In this document: piece by piece, positions 1 through 5,400 of the stretch
How positions within the stretch are numbered: position 1 is the stretch's first letter
Layout: each line of letters opens with the position of its first letter
Assembly (NCBI GenBank): GCA_021783685.1
Contig: JAJXTQ010000149.1
Coordinates: 1-5,400 of the forward strand
Origin: Pseudomonadota bacterium
GTDB lineage: Bacteria > Pseudomonadota > Gammaproteobacteria > UBA5335
Direction: 5' to 3'
DNA: 5,400 nucleotides
Notes under the pieces: generated by a model
The model's database searches: none
Told to the model about the DNA's origin: nothing
The model's input: only the letters and a program-made list of their open reading frames with translations
Position numbers and translations under genes: made by a program

Positions 1-1
1 T

Positions 2-1444
2 TGGGAGTCAGACGGCGGCGGCGAGTTCACCCTGGAGATGGTGGACAAGCCCTCCCGCGGCACCGAGATCGTGCTGCACCTGCGCGAGGGTCAGGAGGAT
101 CTGGCCGACGGCTGGAAGCTGCGTTCCATCATTCGCAAGTATTCCGACCACATCGTCCAGCCCATCCTGATGAAGAAGCAGGAGTGGGACAAGGACAAGA
201 ACGAGCAGGTGGAAACCGGCGAGGACGAGACCGTCAATCAGGCCAGTGCGCTCTGGGCCAGACCCAAGTCCGAGATCACCGACGAGCAGTACCAGGAGTT
301 CTACAAGCACGTCGGCCACGACTTCGAGCCGCCGCTGGCCTGGGTGCACGCCCGGGTCGAGGGCCGCCAGGAATACACCCAGTTGCTCTACCTGCCGGCG
401 CGCGCGCCCTTCGACCTGTGGGACCGCGGCGGCGCCCGCCACGGCGTCAAGCTCTACGTGCGCCGGGTGTTCATCATGGACGACGCCGAGCAGTTGATGC
501 CGGCTTACCTGCGCTTCGTGCGCGGCGTGGTGGACTCCAACGACCTGCCGCTCAACGTCTCGCGTGAGATCCTGCAGGAGAGCCGCGACATCGAGGCGAT
601 CCGCGCCGGCTGCACGAAGAAGGTGCTGTCGCTGCTGGAGGATCTGGCCGAGAACCAGAAGGAAAAATACGCCGGTTTCTGGAAGGAGTTCGGCCGCGTG
701 CTCAAGGAGGGCGTGGGCGAAGACCACGCCAACAGGGAGAAGATCGCCGGCCTGTTGCGCCTGGCCTCGACCCACGCCGACACGCCCGAGGAGACGGTGT
801 CCCTGGCCGACTACATTTCCCGGATGAAGGAGGGCCAGGACAAGATCTACTACGTCACCGCCGAGAGCTTCAACGCGGCGAAGAACAGCCCGCACCTGGA
901 GATCTTCCGCAAGAAGGGCATCGAGGTGCTGCTGCTCTCCGACCGGGTCGACGAATGGGTGATCGGCAATCTAGCCGAATTCTCCGGCAAGCCCCTGCAG
1001 TCGGTGGCCAAGGGCGGGCTCGACCTGGGCGCGCTCGAAGACCAGGCGGAGAAGGAGGAGCAGCAGAAGGAGTCGGACGAATTCAAGTCGCTCACCGACA
1101 AGATCCAGGCCAGCCTGAATGATCGCGTCAAGGAGGTGAGGATCACCCACCGCCTGACCGAGAGTCCGGCCTGCCTGGTCGCCGACGAACACGACGTCGG
1201 CGGCAACCTGGCGCGCATCCTCAAGGCCGCCGGCCAGAAGGCGCCGGAATCCAAACCCATCCTCGAAATCAATCCCCGGCATCCGGTGGTGTTGCGTCTC
1301 AAGACCGAGGATAAGCGCTTCGACGACTGGGCGGCGGTGCTCTTCGACCAGGCGCTGCTCGCCGAGGGCGGCGGCCTCGACGATCCGGCCGGCTTCGTGC
1401 GCCGGATCAACCAACTGATGCTGGAGATGGGTGGCGCCGCCTGA
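2..1444 (+). CDS. htpG: Chaperone protein HtpG (bacterial Hsp90), C-terminal ~480 residues; 5' end outside window
   Basis: HtpG is the cytosolic, ATP-dependent, homodimeric Hsp90 chaperone that remodels partly folded clients. The reading frame is open from base 2, where it starts WESDGGGEF, matching E. coli HtpG near residue 154. The first methionine visible (base 38) is therefore internal and about 150 N-terminal residues, including most of the ATP pocket, lie upstream. In the fragment, residues 1 to ~65 finish the N-terminal ATPase domain. The middle domain follows, with [20 protein letters not shown]-like [15 protein letters not shown] and the Hsp90 stretch [20 protein letters not shown] (bases 512-571), whose Arg in NVSRE contacts the ATP gamma-phosphate in this family. 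After [17 protein letters not shown] comes the C-terminal dimerisation domain, with [14 protein letters not shown] and [14 protein letters not shown]. There is no eukaryotic EEVD tail. About 153 missing plus 480 visible residues gives the normal family length, so nothing suggests damage. The next gene overlaps its last codons. Confidence 0.98.
   Translation, partial: WESDGGGEFTLEMVDKPSRGTEIVLHLREGQEDLADGWKLRSIIRKYSDHIVQPILMKKQEWDKDKNEQVETGEDETVNQASALWARPKSEITDEQYQEFYKHVGHDFEPPLAWVHARVEGRQEYTQLLYLPARAPFDLWDRGGARHGVKLYVRRVFIMDDAEQLMPAYLRFVRGVVDSNDLPLNVSREILQESRDIEAIRAGCTKKVLSLLEDLAENQKEKYAGFWKEFGRVLKEGVGEDHANREKIAGLLRLASTHADTPEETVSLADYISRMKEGQDKIYYVTAESFNAAKNSPHLEIFRKKGIEVLLLSDRVDEWVIGNLAEFSGKPLQSVAKGGLDLGALEDQAEKEEQQKESDEFKSLTDKIQASLNDRVKEVRITHRLTESPACLVADEHDVGGNLARILKAAGQKAPESKPILEINPRHPVVLRLKTEDKRFDDWAAVLFDQALLAEGGGLDDPAGFVRRINQLMLEMGGAA
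1423..1426 (+). promoter_or_regulatory. Ribosome binding site inside htpG for the glycosylase GTG start
   Basis: GGAG lies within the last htpG codons, four bases before the GTG at 1431. The spacing is short but usable. Because the site sits inside htpG, ribosomes finishing htpG would expose it, which fits coupled translation. Confidence 0.45.
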
Positions 1445-1934
1445 GACGGGCGGGCTGGCCAGTCTGGCCGGCCTGCCGCCGATCGTCGGTGCCAACGCCC
1501 GGACCCTGATCCTGGGCAGCTTCCCGTCGCCGGCTTCGCTCGCGGCGGGACAGTATTACGGCCATCCGCGGAACCAGTTCTGGACCATCCTGGGCGCGGT
1601 GATCGGCGTGCCGCTGGCGGACATCGACTATGCGGGCAGGCAGCGCGCGCTGGTCGATGCCGGCATCGCGGTGTGGGACGTCTATCGGAACTGCCGCCGC
1701 GAGGGCAGCCTGGATGCCGCGATCCGCGACGCCTCGGCCAACGATTTCAATTTGATGAAGACGTTGGCGCCGCGGCTGACCCTGGTCTGCTTCAACGGCC
1801 AGACCGCCGGCCGCTTCGCGCCCCGTCTAGCCGCCTTGGGCTACCGCACGAAGATTCTGCCCTCGACCAGTCCCGCCTACACCCTGGCGATCGACAGCAA
1901 GCTCGCGGCCTGGCGCGCGGCGCTGGAGAGTTAG
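1431..1934 (+). CDS. DNA-deoxyinosine (hypoxanthine) glycosylase, UDG superfamily family 6-like
   Basis: This 167-residue protein looks like the DNA-deoxyinosine glycosylase branch of the uracil-DNA glycosylase superfamily. That family starts base-excision repair by removing hypoxanthine, formed by deamination of adenine, from DNA in the cytosol. Visible signatures are a first strand and motif [12 protein letters not shown] (26-37), then [11 protein letters not shown] (41-51), [16 protein letters not shown] (80-95), the strand [10 protein letters not shown] (118-127) and the DNA-binding motif LPSTSPAY (143-150). The length fits this single-domain family. The start is GTG at 1431, chosen because it leaves the usual ~25 residues before the first motif and has GGAG four bases upstream. 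It overlaps the end of htpG by 14 bases in another frame, which suggests cotranscription and translational coupling. The superfamily assignment is strong. The substrate (hypoxanthine rather than uracil) is inferred from the family motifs. Confidence 0.88.
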   Translation: MAPPETGGLASLAGLPPIVGANARTLILGSFPSPASLAAGQYYGHPRNQFWTILGAVIGVPLADIDYAGRQRALVDAGIAVWDVYRNCRREGSLDAAIRDASANDFNLMKTLAPRLTLVCFNGQTAGRFAPRLAALGYRTKILPSTSPAYTLAIDSKLAAWRAALES

Positions 1935-1945
1935 ACTCACTTCGG

Positions 1946-2413
1946 TCAGCCGTTCGCGCCGAAATTCTCAGGCATCTGCACCGCCACCACCTCGCCGCGC
2001 GCGGTGGCGACGCCGCCTGCGAGCACCGTGCATTCCACGACCACCTTGCGCCCCTTGATCTCCTTGACGCGGCCGCGGATTTCGAGCGGGCCCGCGAGCG
2101 GCGTCGGTTTCAGATAGTCCACCCGCAGAGAACCGGTGACGAAGCGAAACGGCGGCAGGGTGTCCATCTCGCGTCCCTCGGCGCGGTACATCGCGGCCGC
2201 GGCGGTGCCGGTGCTGTGGCAGTCGATCAGCGAGGCGATCAGGCCGCCATAGGTGAAGCCGGGAACGGCGGTGTGATACGGCTCCGGGGTGAACCAGGTC
2301 AGGCTCTCCTCGCCGTCCCAATGGGTCTTGATCTGGTGGCCGTGGGGGTTCAGCCGGCCGCAGCCGTAGCAGTGCGCCACGCTCTCGGGGTAATAGTCCT
2401 GAAATGCTTTCAC
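1946..2413 (-). CDS. PaaI-family hotdog-fold thioesterase
   Basis: This 155-residue protein belongs to the PaaI-type 4HBT (hotdog) thioesterases, which hydrolyse acyl-CoA or aryl-CoA thioesters in the cytosol as homo-oligomers. The N-terminus carries the HCYGCGRLNPHGHQIK stretch (14-29), a CxxCG form common in this branch. The central hotdog helix is FTYGGLIASLIDCHSTGTA (53-71), which fits the family pattern (H/Y)GGxxxxLxD, with Asp64 in the position of the catalytic acidic residue. FVTGSLRVDYLKPTPL (91-106) and GRKVVVECTVLAGG (121-134) supply the later strands, and the protein ends soon after the final strand as usual. The start is GTG at 2413, supported by a well placed AGGAG. It converges on the glycosylase gene with an 11-base gap and follows the exported-protein gene by 47 bases, so it may be the last gene of the respiratory operon or separately transcribed. 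The substrate is unknown, and nothing ties it directly to the cytochromes. Confidence 0.9.
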   Translation of the reverse strand: MKAFQDYYPESVAHCYGCGRLNPHGHQIKTHWDGEESLTWFTPEPYHTAVPGFTYGGLIASLIDCHSTGTAAAAMYRAEGREMDTLPPFRFVTGSLRVDYLKPTPLAGPLEIRGRVKEIKGRKVVVECTVLAGGVATARGEVVAVQMPENFGANG

Positions 2414-2418
2414 GGATG

Positions 2419-2423
2419 CTCCT
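2419..2423 (-). promoter_or_regulatory. Ribosome binding site (AGGAG) fixing the GTG start of the thioesterase
   Basis: On the minus strand the order is AGGAG, CATCC, GTG. This consensus Shine-Dalgarno core with five-base spacing decides in favour of the GTG at 2413. The nearest upstream ATG (2437-2439) is out of frame. Confidence 0.75.
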
Positions 2424-2456
2424 GGGCGAAATTCGTCATTCTACGTGGTGGCGCCT

Positions 2457-2470
2457 CGGCTCATGAGCCG
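2457..2470. repeat. Perfect 14-bp palindrome CGGCTCATGAGCCG spanning a stop codon
   Basis: The 14 bases equal their own reverse complement and contain the TGA stop of the exported-protein gene (2461-2463). As RNA this could fold as a 5-bp CGGCT/AGCCG stem with a CATG loop, directly between that gene and the thioesterase. There is no following T-run, so it is not a convincing Rho-independent terminator. It may be a protein-binding site, an mRNA-end hairpin, or chance in GC-rich DNA. Confidence 0.5.
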
Positions 2471-3240
2471 CTTTGGCCGCCGAGTTGATCGATCAGCACC
2501 CGGCCCGTTCCGTCCTTCAGCGCGACCTTGCGCAATGCCAGCACCAGGGCCTTGTTCTGCGCGTCGGCGCCCGAGACATGGCCGACGATGTCCATGGAGA
2601 AGTGCACGTAATTGGCGATCGCCGCATCGAGCGTGGCCATCGTCTTGGGGTCGGCGCAATGCAGCTCCCGGAACGGCTCCGGATGGAGATAAACGTAGCG
2701 GTAGGGCGAGTTGTCGAAATAATAGGCGACGCCCTGGATGAACAGCCGGTTGTCGATCGGATACGCCCGCTTCCCCTTGTCGTAAGCGTCCAGCGCAATA
2801 TCATTGACCTTGATCAGCACGTCGGGATGGTCCTTGGCGGCCCGTATCAGGCGATCGATCGCCTGCTTTTGCGCGGCGCTGGGCACGACCGCTTTCGGCG
2901 GGTCGATATGCTCGGTATTTTCCGTGAGTATCGCGCTGTAATCGACGGCTCGTCCCGAGTAGGCGTAGTAATACACCTTCAGCAACACATCGGAATCGAG
3001 CAAGGCCATCCCGTCTTCGAGCTTGAGCGTGGCCTTGAGCGGGTTTCGATCCGCCGGCCCGATCGAAGGCTTGCTTCCCGGCGTGTCGGCCAAGCCCGGA
3101 ATGCTCTGGTTCGTGCCGGTGGCTGCGGCCCTGGCCTGCAGCGTGGCCAGCGCAGCCACGGCAAGGCCGACCACGGCGATCGCTGCAGCGAATCGCATGG
3201 TGTGGGATTTAGCGCTGCGCCAAGATGTTGGTCTGTCCAT
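2461..3240 (-). CDS. Uncharacterised exported protein, third gene of the octaheme cytochrome cluster
   Basis: I do not recognise this 259-residue protein. With the ATG at 3240 it begins MDRPTSWRSAKSHT, followed by a Sec-type signal peptide: MRF, a hydrophobic run AAAIAVVGLAVAALATL (18-34) and an A-x-A cleavage region ARAAA near residues 36-40. A second ATG at 3198 would begin exactly at MRF and give a more standard signal peptide. Neither ATG has a strong ribosome binding site, although GGAA lies upstream of the first. The mature part (~220 residues) looks soluble and mixed alpha/beta. It is rich in Tyr around KVYYYAYSGRAVDYS (88-102) and VAYYFDNSPYRYVYLHPEPF (171-190), and has a single cysteine (LHCADP, Cys195) and no CxxCH, so it is not a c-type cytochrome. 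It starts 27 bases after the cytochrome b gene on the same strand, which suggests a periplasmic accessory, sensor or assembly role for the reductase. That role is inferred from position only. Confidence 0.8.
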   Translation of the reverse strand: MDRPTSWRSAKSHTMRFAAAIAVVGLAVAALATLQARAAATGTNQSIPGLADTPGSKPSIGPADRNPLKATLKLEDGMALLDSDVLLKVYYYAYSGRAVDYSAILTENTEHIDPPKAVVPSAAQKQAIDRLIRAAKDHPDVLIKVNDIALDAYDKGKRAYPIDNRLFIQGVAYYFDNSPYRYVYLHPEPFRELHCADPKTMATLDAAIANYVHFSMDIVGHVSGADAQNKALVLALRKVALKDGTGRVLIDQLGGQSGS

Positions 3241-3267
3241 GTTGAAGGTTCCGAGTTCAGTGGAGGT

Positions 3268-3894
3268 TCAAGCGTTCGCCGACGAGGACTCGTCGTCGCC
3301 GGGTTCCCAACCCGTGATCATGGCCTTGAGATAGGCCAGCGGCGTGTGCCCGGTGGTCGATAGATAGACATGGGCGATGAAGAACAGCAGCATCATGTAA
3401 GCGGCGGCGGTATGCAGCCAGGCCACCGCTGTGAGGCTGAGTCCGAGCGGCGAGAGTCGGATCAAGCCATAGCTGAACAGCAGCAGCAAGGAGCCGCTCG
3501 CCCAGATGAGCGGGTTGATCATCAGCTTCAGCCACAGATAGGCCAGGCGCTGCAAGGGGTTGTGCTTGTGCTGCGGAGTCTGATGAAAGGGGTGGGGCTC
3601 GCCGATGAACATGCCGTAGGCGTAGTGCCGGGCGACCCGGGTGATGTTCTTGAAGGTCGGAATATATTGTCGCCATTCCCCGGTCGTGAAGTGCCAGAAG
3701 ATTGCGAAGGTCCACAGCGTGACCAGGAGCCAGGCGGCGTAGCCATGGATCAGGAGCGCCGTCTCGAAATCGAATCCGCCGAGGTAGCCGTGGATTTCGA
3801 AGCCGGTGATCAGCATGGTGATGACGAGCAATGCCTGGCTCCAGTGCCAGAATCGCTCGAAGCGCTTGAACAGATAGACGCGGTGCAGGGACAT
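3268..3894 (-). CDS. Membrane cytochrome b subunit (b561 / thiosulfate-reductase / Ni,Fe-hydrogenase b-type), likely quinol oxidase partner of the octaheme cytochrome
   Basis: This 208-residue integral membrane protein has four predicted helices, roughly 19-38, 46-68, 117-143 and 155-178. In this family the four-helix bundle holds two b haems and moves electrons between the quinone pool and a periplasmic redox partner. Candidate haem ligands are His17 (RFWHWSQALL), His50 (LIHGYAAWLL), His161 (AWLHTAAAY) and His175 (FFIAHVYLSTTGHTP), one in or next to each of helices 1 and 2 and two in helix 4. The loop between helices 2 and 3 contains the His-rich GEPHPFHQTPQHKHNPLQRL (98-117). The KHNPLQRLAYL pattern is common in thiosulfate-reductase and hydrogenase b subunits. 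The start at 3894 has GAGGA six bases upstream. It begins 18 bases after the octaheme cytochrome stop codon, which strongly suggests one complex. The family is well supported. The direction of electron flow is inferred. Confidence 0.92.
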   Translation of the reverse strand: MSLHRVYLFKRFERFWHWSQALLVITMLITGFEIHGYLGGFDFETALLIHGYAAWLLVTLWTFAIFWHFTTGEWRQYIPTFKNITRVARHYAYGMFIGEPHPFHQTPQHKHNPLQRLAYLWLKLMINPLIWASGSLLLLFSYGLIRLSPLGLSLTAVAWLHTAAAYMMLLFFIAHVYLSTTGHTPLAYLKAMITGWEPGDDESSSANA

Positions 3895-3900
3895 GATGCT

Positions 3901-3905
3901 TCCTC
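3901..3905 (-). promoter_or_regulatory. Ribosome binding site (GAGGA) of the cytochrome b gene
   Basis: On the minus strand AGAGGAAGCATC precedes the ATG at 3894, giving a six-base spacing. It fixes this start and lies in the 18-base gap after the octaheme cytochrome stop, as expected for cotranscribed genes with separate initiation. Confidence 0.7.
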
Positions 3906-3912
3906 TCTTCGC

Positions 3913-5400
3913 TCAGGGACGACGGCGCAGCCACAGGCCGATCCGGATCAATGCATGGACGATCACCCCGGCCAGCGCCAGGCCCGCGGCGATCAGGCCG
4001 ATGCGCTCGATCCAGGCCTGATGGTCGCGGGCGCGCCCGGGCATATAGACGCCATCGACATGCTGCAGGCGGCCCTTCTCGGCGTGGCATTGCGCGCAAG
4101 CCAGGGCCTCTTCCTTGGGTGCCACCATGTGGGTGATCGGCCAGAACATTTCGGTTCTGACGAAGCCGTAGTGTCCGGAGTAGGGCAGGTTCGCGGCTCT
4201 CATGCCCGCGGCGATCGCCTTGTTCCAGTCATAACTCATGGTGTATGAATCTTGGTCGAAGCCGAATGAATGGAACACCGCGAGGACACCCGTTTGGGTG
4301 TCGTAGGGCTGGTTGTTCCGGGCAATCTTGAAGGGCCAGATCTTCGACTTGCCATCGGCCGGGCTGCCGAATATTTCATTGACCTTGACCACGCCCTGCC
4401 GATCGGGCCGGATCTTGTCGCCGATATGCATCCAGCGCTCGGTGCCGTTGAACCAGCGATAGTCGGGCACCACGTTCTCGGCCCATTTGAAACTGCCTTT
4501 GACGCCCCAGTAGGTGTTCCAGCCGTGCTGGTCCAAGATGACCAGAGGCGAGCCGTTGGGCGCCAGCTTTCCGGCCGTGGCGTAGTTCCAGTCCATCTTG
4601 GTGGGCAGTCCGCCGCGGGCGAATTCCGGGATGTGGCAGGTCTCGCAGGCGATGTCCCGGGTGTGCATGTTCAGGGTGGCTGCGACCGTCGCCGCTGCAA
4701 TGCCGTCGCCCTTGTGCGCTTCTTGCCCGTGACAGGACTGGCAGGTGGCGGCGTTGCCGTTGTGCTGTCCGCCGCGCATGTAGGCGTCGCTCTCGGGGTC
4801 GGCAGCGATGGCGTAGTGCTCGCCGCTGATGCGGTGATCGCTGCTCTGATGGCATTTCTGGCAGGAGAAGTTCAGGCCCTTCGCGTCCATGTGCACGTCG
4901 AGCGCACGCGGCGGGTCATTGAGCGAACTATCCAGATCGCCGTGCTTGACGCCATCGCCGCCGCCGCCGTAGAAGTGGCAGATGCCGCAGGTGTAGCGGG
5001 TCGGCGCGGCGACGCTCTGGGCGACCTTGGCCAGGTCCGTGGGCATGACGTAGGGCTTGTCGGTGCCATACACCTCGTTGCAGCCGGGGCGCACCGCTAT
5101 CTTCTCCATTGCCGGGTTGCCGCCGATGAACGGGATCTTGCGGTAGGTCTGGGTCTTGTCGTGACACACCAGGCAGTCGACCCGATCCTCGCTGCGGCTA
5201 GCGAAAGGAATGAATTTGTTCGGATCGGTGCTGCCGTAGCCGACATGGCAGACGGTGCAGAACTGTTCGTTGCTGACCGGACTCACGCAAAAGGTGTTGT
5301 AGACCTCGTTCTTGCCGACCATTCTCTTGGTCTTGGGGTCCCATGCCTTCCAGGTCCAGTGCGTGGTGGCCATTACCTGCCGGGCGGCCTGGGTGTGGCA
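3913..5400 (-). CDS. Octaheme c-type cytochrome, tetrathionate reductase (Otr) family, with C-terminal membrane anchor; 5' end outside window
   Basis: This is a periplasmic multihaem reductase. The characterised Shewanella Otr reduces tetrathionate, and in vitro also nitrite and hydroxylamine. The frame stays open to the window edge: before the first ATG (5373) it reads CHTQAARQV, the end of a CxxCH motif, so that ATG is internal and the signal peptide lies outside. Seven complete haem sites follow: CTVCH (5245-5259), CLVCH (5161-5175), CGICH (4975-4989), CQKCH (4849-4863), CQSCH (4729-4743), CETCH (4633-4647) and CAQCH (4084-4098). With the split one this makes eight. All have His as the proximal ligand and none is CxxCK, which argues against an NrfA- or ONR-type active site. 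Family-like stretches include TTHWTW, ICHFYGGGGDGVKHGDLD and HIPEFARGG. A ~180-residue haem-free segment separates haems 7 and 8. The protein ends in a hydrophobic helix (bases 3928-4002, IGLIAAGLALAGVIVHALIR) followed by RRRP, a probable C-terminal anchor. A cytochrome b gene follows 18 bases on. The substrate is not settled. Confidence 0.92.
   Translation of the reverse strand, partial: CHTQAARQVMATTHWTWKAWDPKTKRMVGKNEVYNTFCVSPVSNEQFCTVCHVGYGSTDPNKFIPFASRSEDRVDCLVCHDKTQTYRKIPFIGGNPAMEKIAVRPGCNEVYGTDKPYVMPTDLAKVAQSVAAPTRYTCGICHFYGGGGDGVKHGDLDSSLNDPPRALDVHMDAKGLNFSCQKCHQSSDHRISGEHYAIAADPESDAYMRGGQHNGNAATCQSCHGQEAHKGDGIAAATVAATLNMHTRDIACETCHIPEFARGGLPTKMDWNYATAGKLAPNGSPLVILDQHGWNTYWGVKGSFKWAENVVPDYRWFNGTERWMHIGDKIRPDRQGVVKVNEIFGSPADGKSKIWPFKIARNNQPYDTQTGVLAVFHSFGFDQDSYTMSYDWNKAIAAGMRAANLPYSGHYGFVRTEMFWPITHMVAPKEEALACAQCHAEKGRLQHVDGVYMPGRARDHQAWIERIGLIAAGLALAGVIVHALIRIGLWLRRRP

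Noticed and set aside
8..895. Minus-strand open frame (~295 codons) inside htpG
   Set aside because: An antisense shadow of a highly conserved htpG region. The Leu/Val-rich product matches no family I know.
1941..1963. Possible bidirectional terminator between the convergent glycosylase and thioesterase genes
   Set aside because: Only a 5-bp TTCGG/CCGAA stem with a 13-base loop, mostly inside the thioesterase coding end, and no T-run on either side.
2438..2443. TAGAAT on the minus strand, 25 bases before the thioesterase GTG, as a -10 promoter box
   Set aside because: Five of six bases match TATAAT, but no acceptable -35 box is found 16-18 bases upstream. Too weak to call, although a separate promoter here remains possible.
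1673..2488. + strand open frame running from the glycosylase gene through the thioesterase
   Set aside because: Out of frame with the glycosylase and antisense to the thioesterase, both of which have clear family motifs. The product is Arg/Ala-rich and featureless.
2473..3363. Long + strand open frame (~296 codons) opposite the exported protein
   Set aside because: Low-complexity, Arg/Gly/Val-rich translation with no motif, opposite a gene with a clear signal peptide. Long antisense frames are expected in GC-rich DNA.
3257..4099. Minus-strand frame (~280 codons) overlapping the cytochrome b gene in another phase
   Set aside because: Same strand but different phase from the cytochrome b. The translation is Arg/Pro/His-rich with no membrane helices, typical of an off-frame reading.
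3370..4248. Long + strand open frame (~292 codons) opposite the cytochrome b and the end of the octaheme gene
   Set aside because: Opposite two well-supported genes whose haem ligands and CxxCH motifs are unambiguous. Its own product shows no recognisable feature.
3913..5400. Octaheme nitrite reductase (ONR) or hydroxylamine oxidoreductase identity for the multihaem protein
   Set aside because: ONR-type enzymes carry a CxxCK active-site haem, and every complete site here is CxxCH. The spacing and stretches such as CHFYGGGGDGVKHGDLD fit the Otr family better. Activity on nitrogen oxides is still possible.

Overview
The window is GC-rich and almost completely coding. It looks like a chromosome segment of a proteobacterium, probably beta- or gammaproteobacterial. 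That reading rests on the strong E. coli-like similarity of HtpG, the gene types and the GC-rich codon use, and the sequence does not fix the genus. Six protein genes are visible, two of them cut by the window edges. All gaps between genes are under 50 bases, so no long non-coding stretch exists. I see no RNA gene, CRISPR array, insertion sequence or integration scar.

Left part, + strand (about 2-1934): the last ~480 residues of the chaperone HtpG, overlapped by 14 bases by a GTG-started gene for a small DNA-deoxyinosine (hypoxanthine) glycosylase of the uracil-DNA glycosylase superfamily. The two are probably cotranscribed and translationally coupled. The glycosylase ends 11 bases from the end of a convergent gene.

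Right part, - strand (5400 down to 1946): four genes in one direction with short gaps (18, 27 and 47 bases). In transcription order they are: (1) an octaheme c-type cytochrome of the tetrathionate reductase (Otr) family, cut at its 5' end by the window, with a C-terminal membrane anchor; (2) a four-helix membrane cytochrome b of the b561/thiosulfate-reductase/hydrogenase b-subunit type; (3) an exported protein of about 260 residues that I do not recognise; (4) a PaaI-type hotdog thioesterase with its own strong ribosome binding site. Genes 1-3 look like one respiratory unit. The di-haem cytochrome b would take electrons from quinol and pass them to the periplasmic, membrane-anchored octaheme reductase, whose substrate may be tetrathionate or a nitrogen oxide such as nitrite or hydroxylamine. 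The exported unknown protein would be an accessory or partner. The thioesterase is probably a passenger or a separately expressed gene.

The most interesting part is the otr-like / cytochrome b / unknown exported protein cluster. The characterised Shewanella Otr is a soluble periplasmic enzyme. The version here appears membrane-tethered, has its own quinol-oxidising partner, and comes with an uncharacterised secreted protein.
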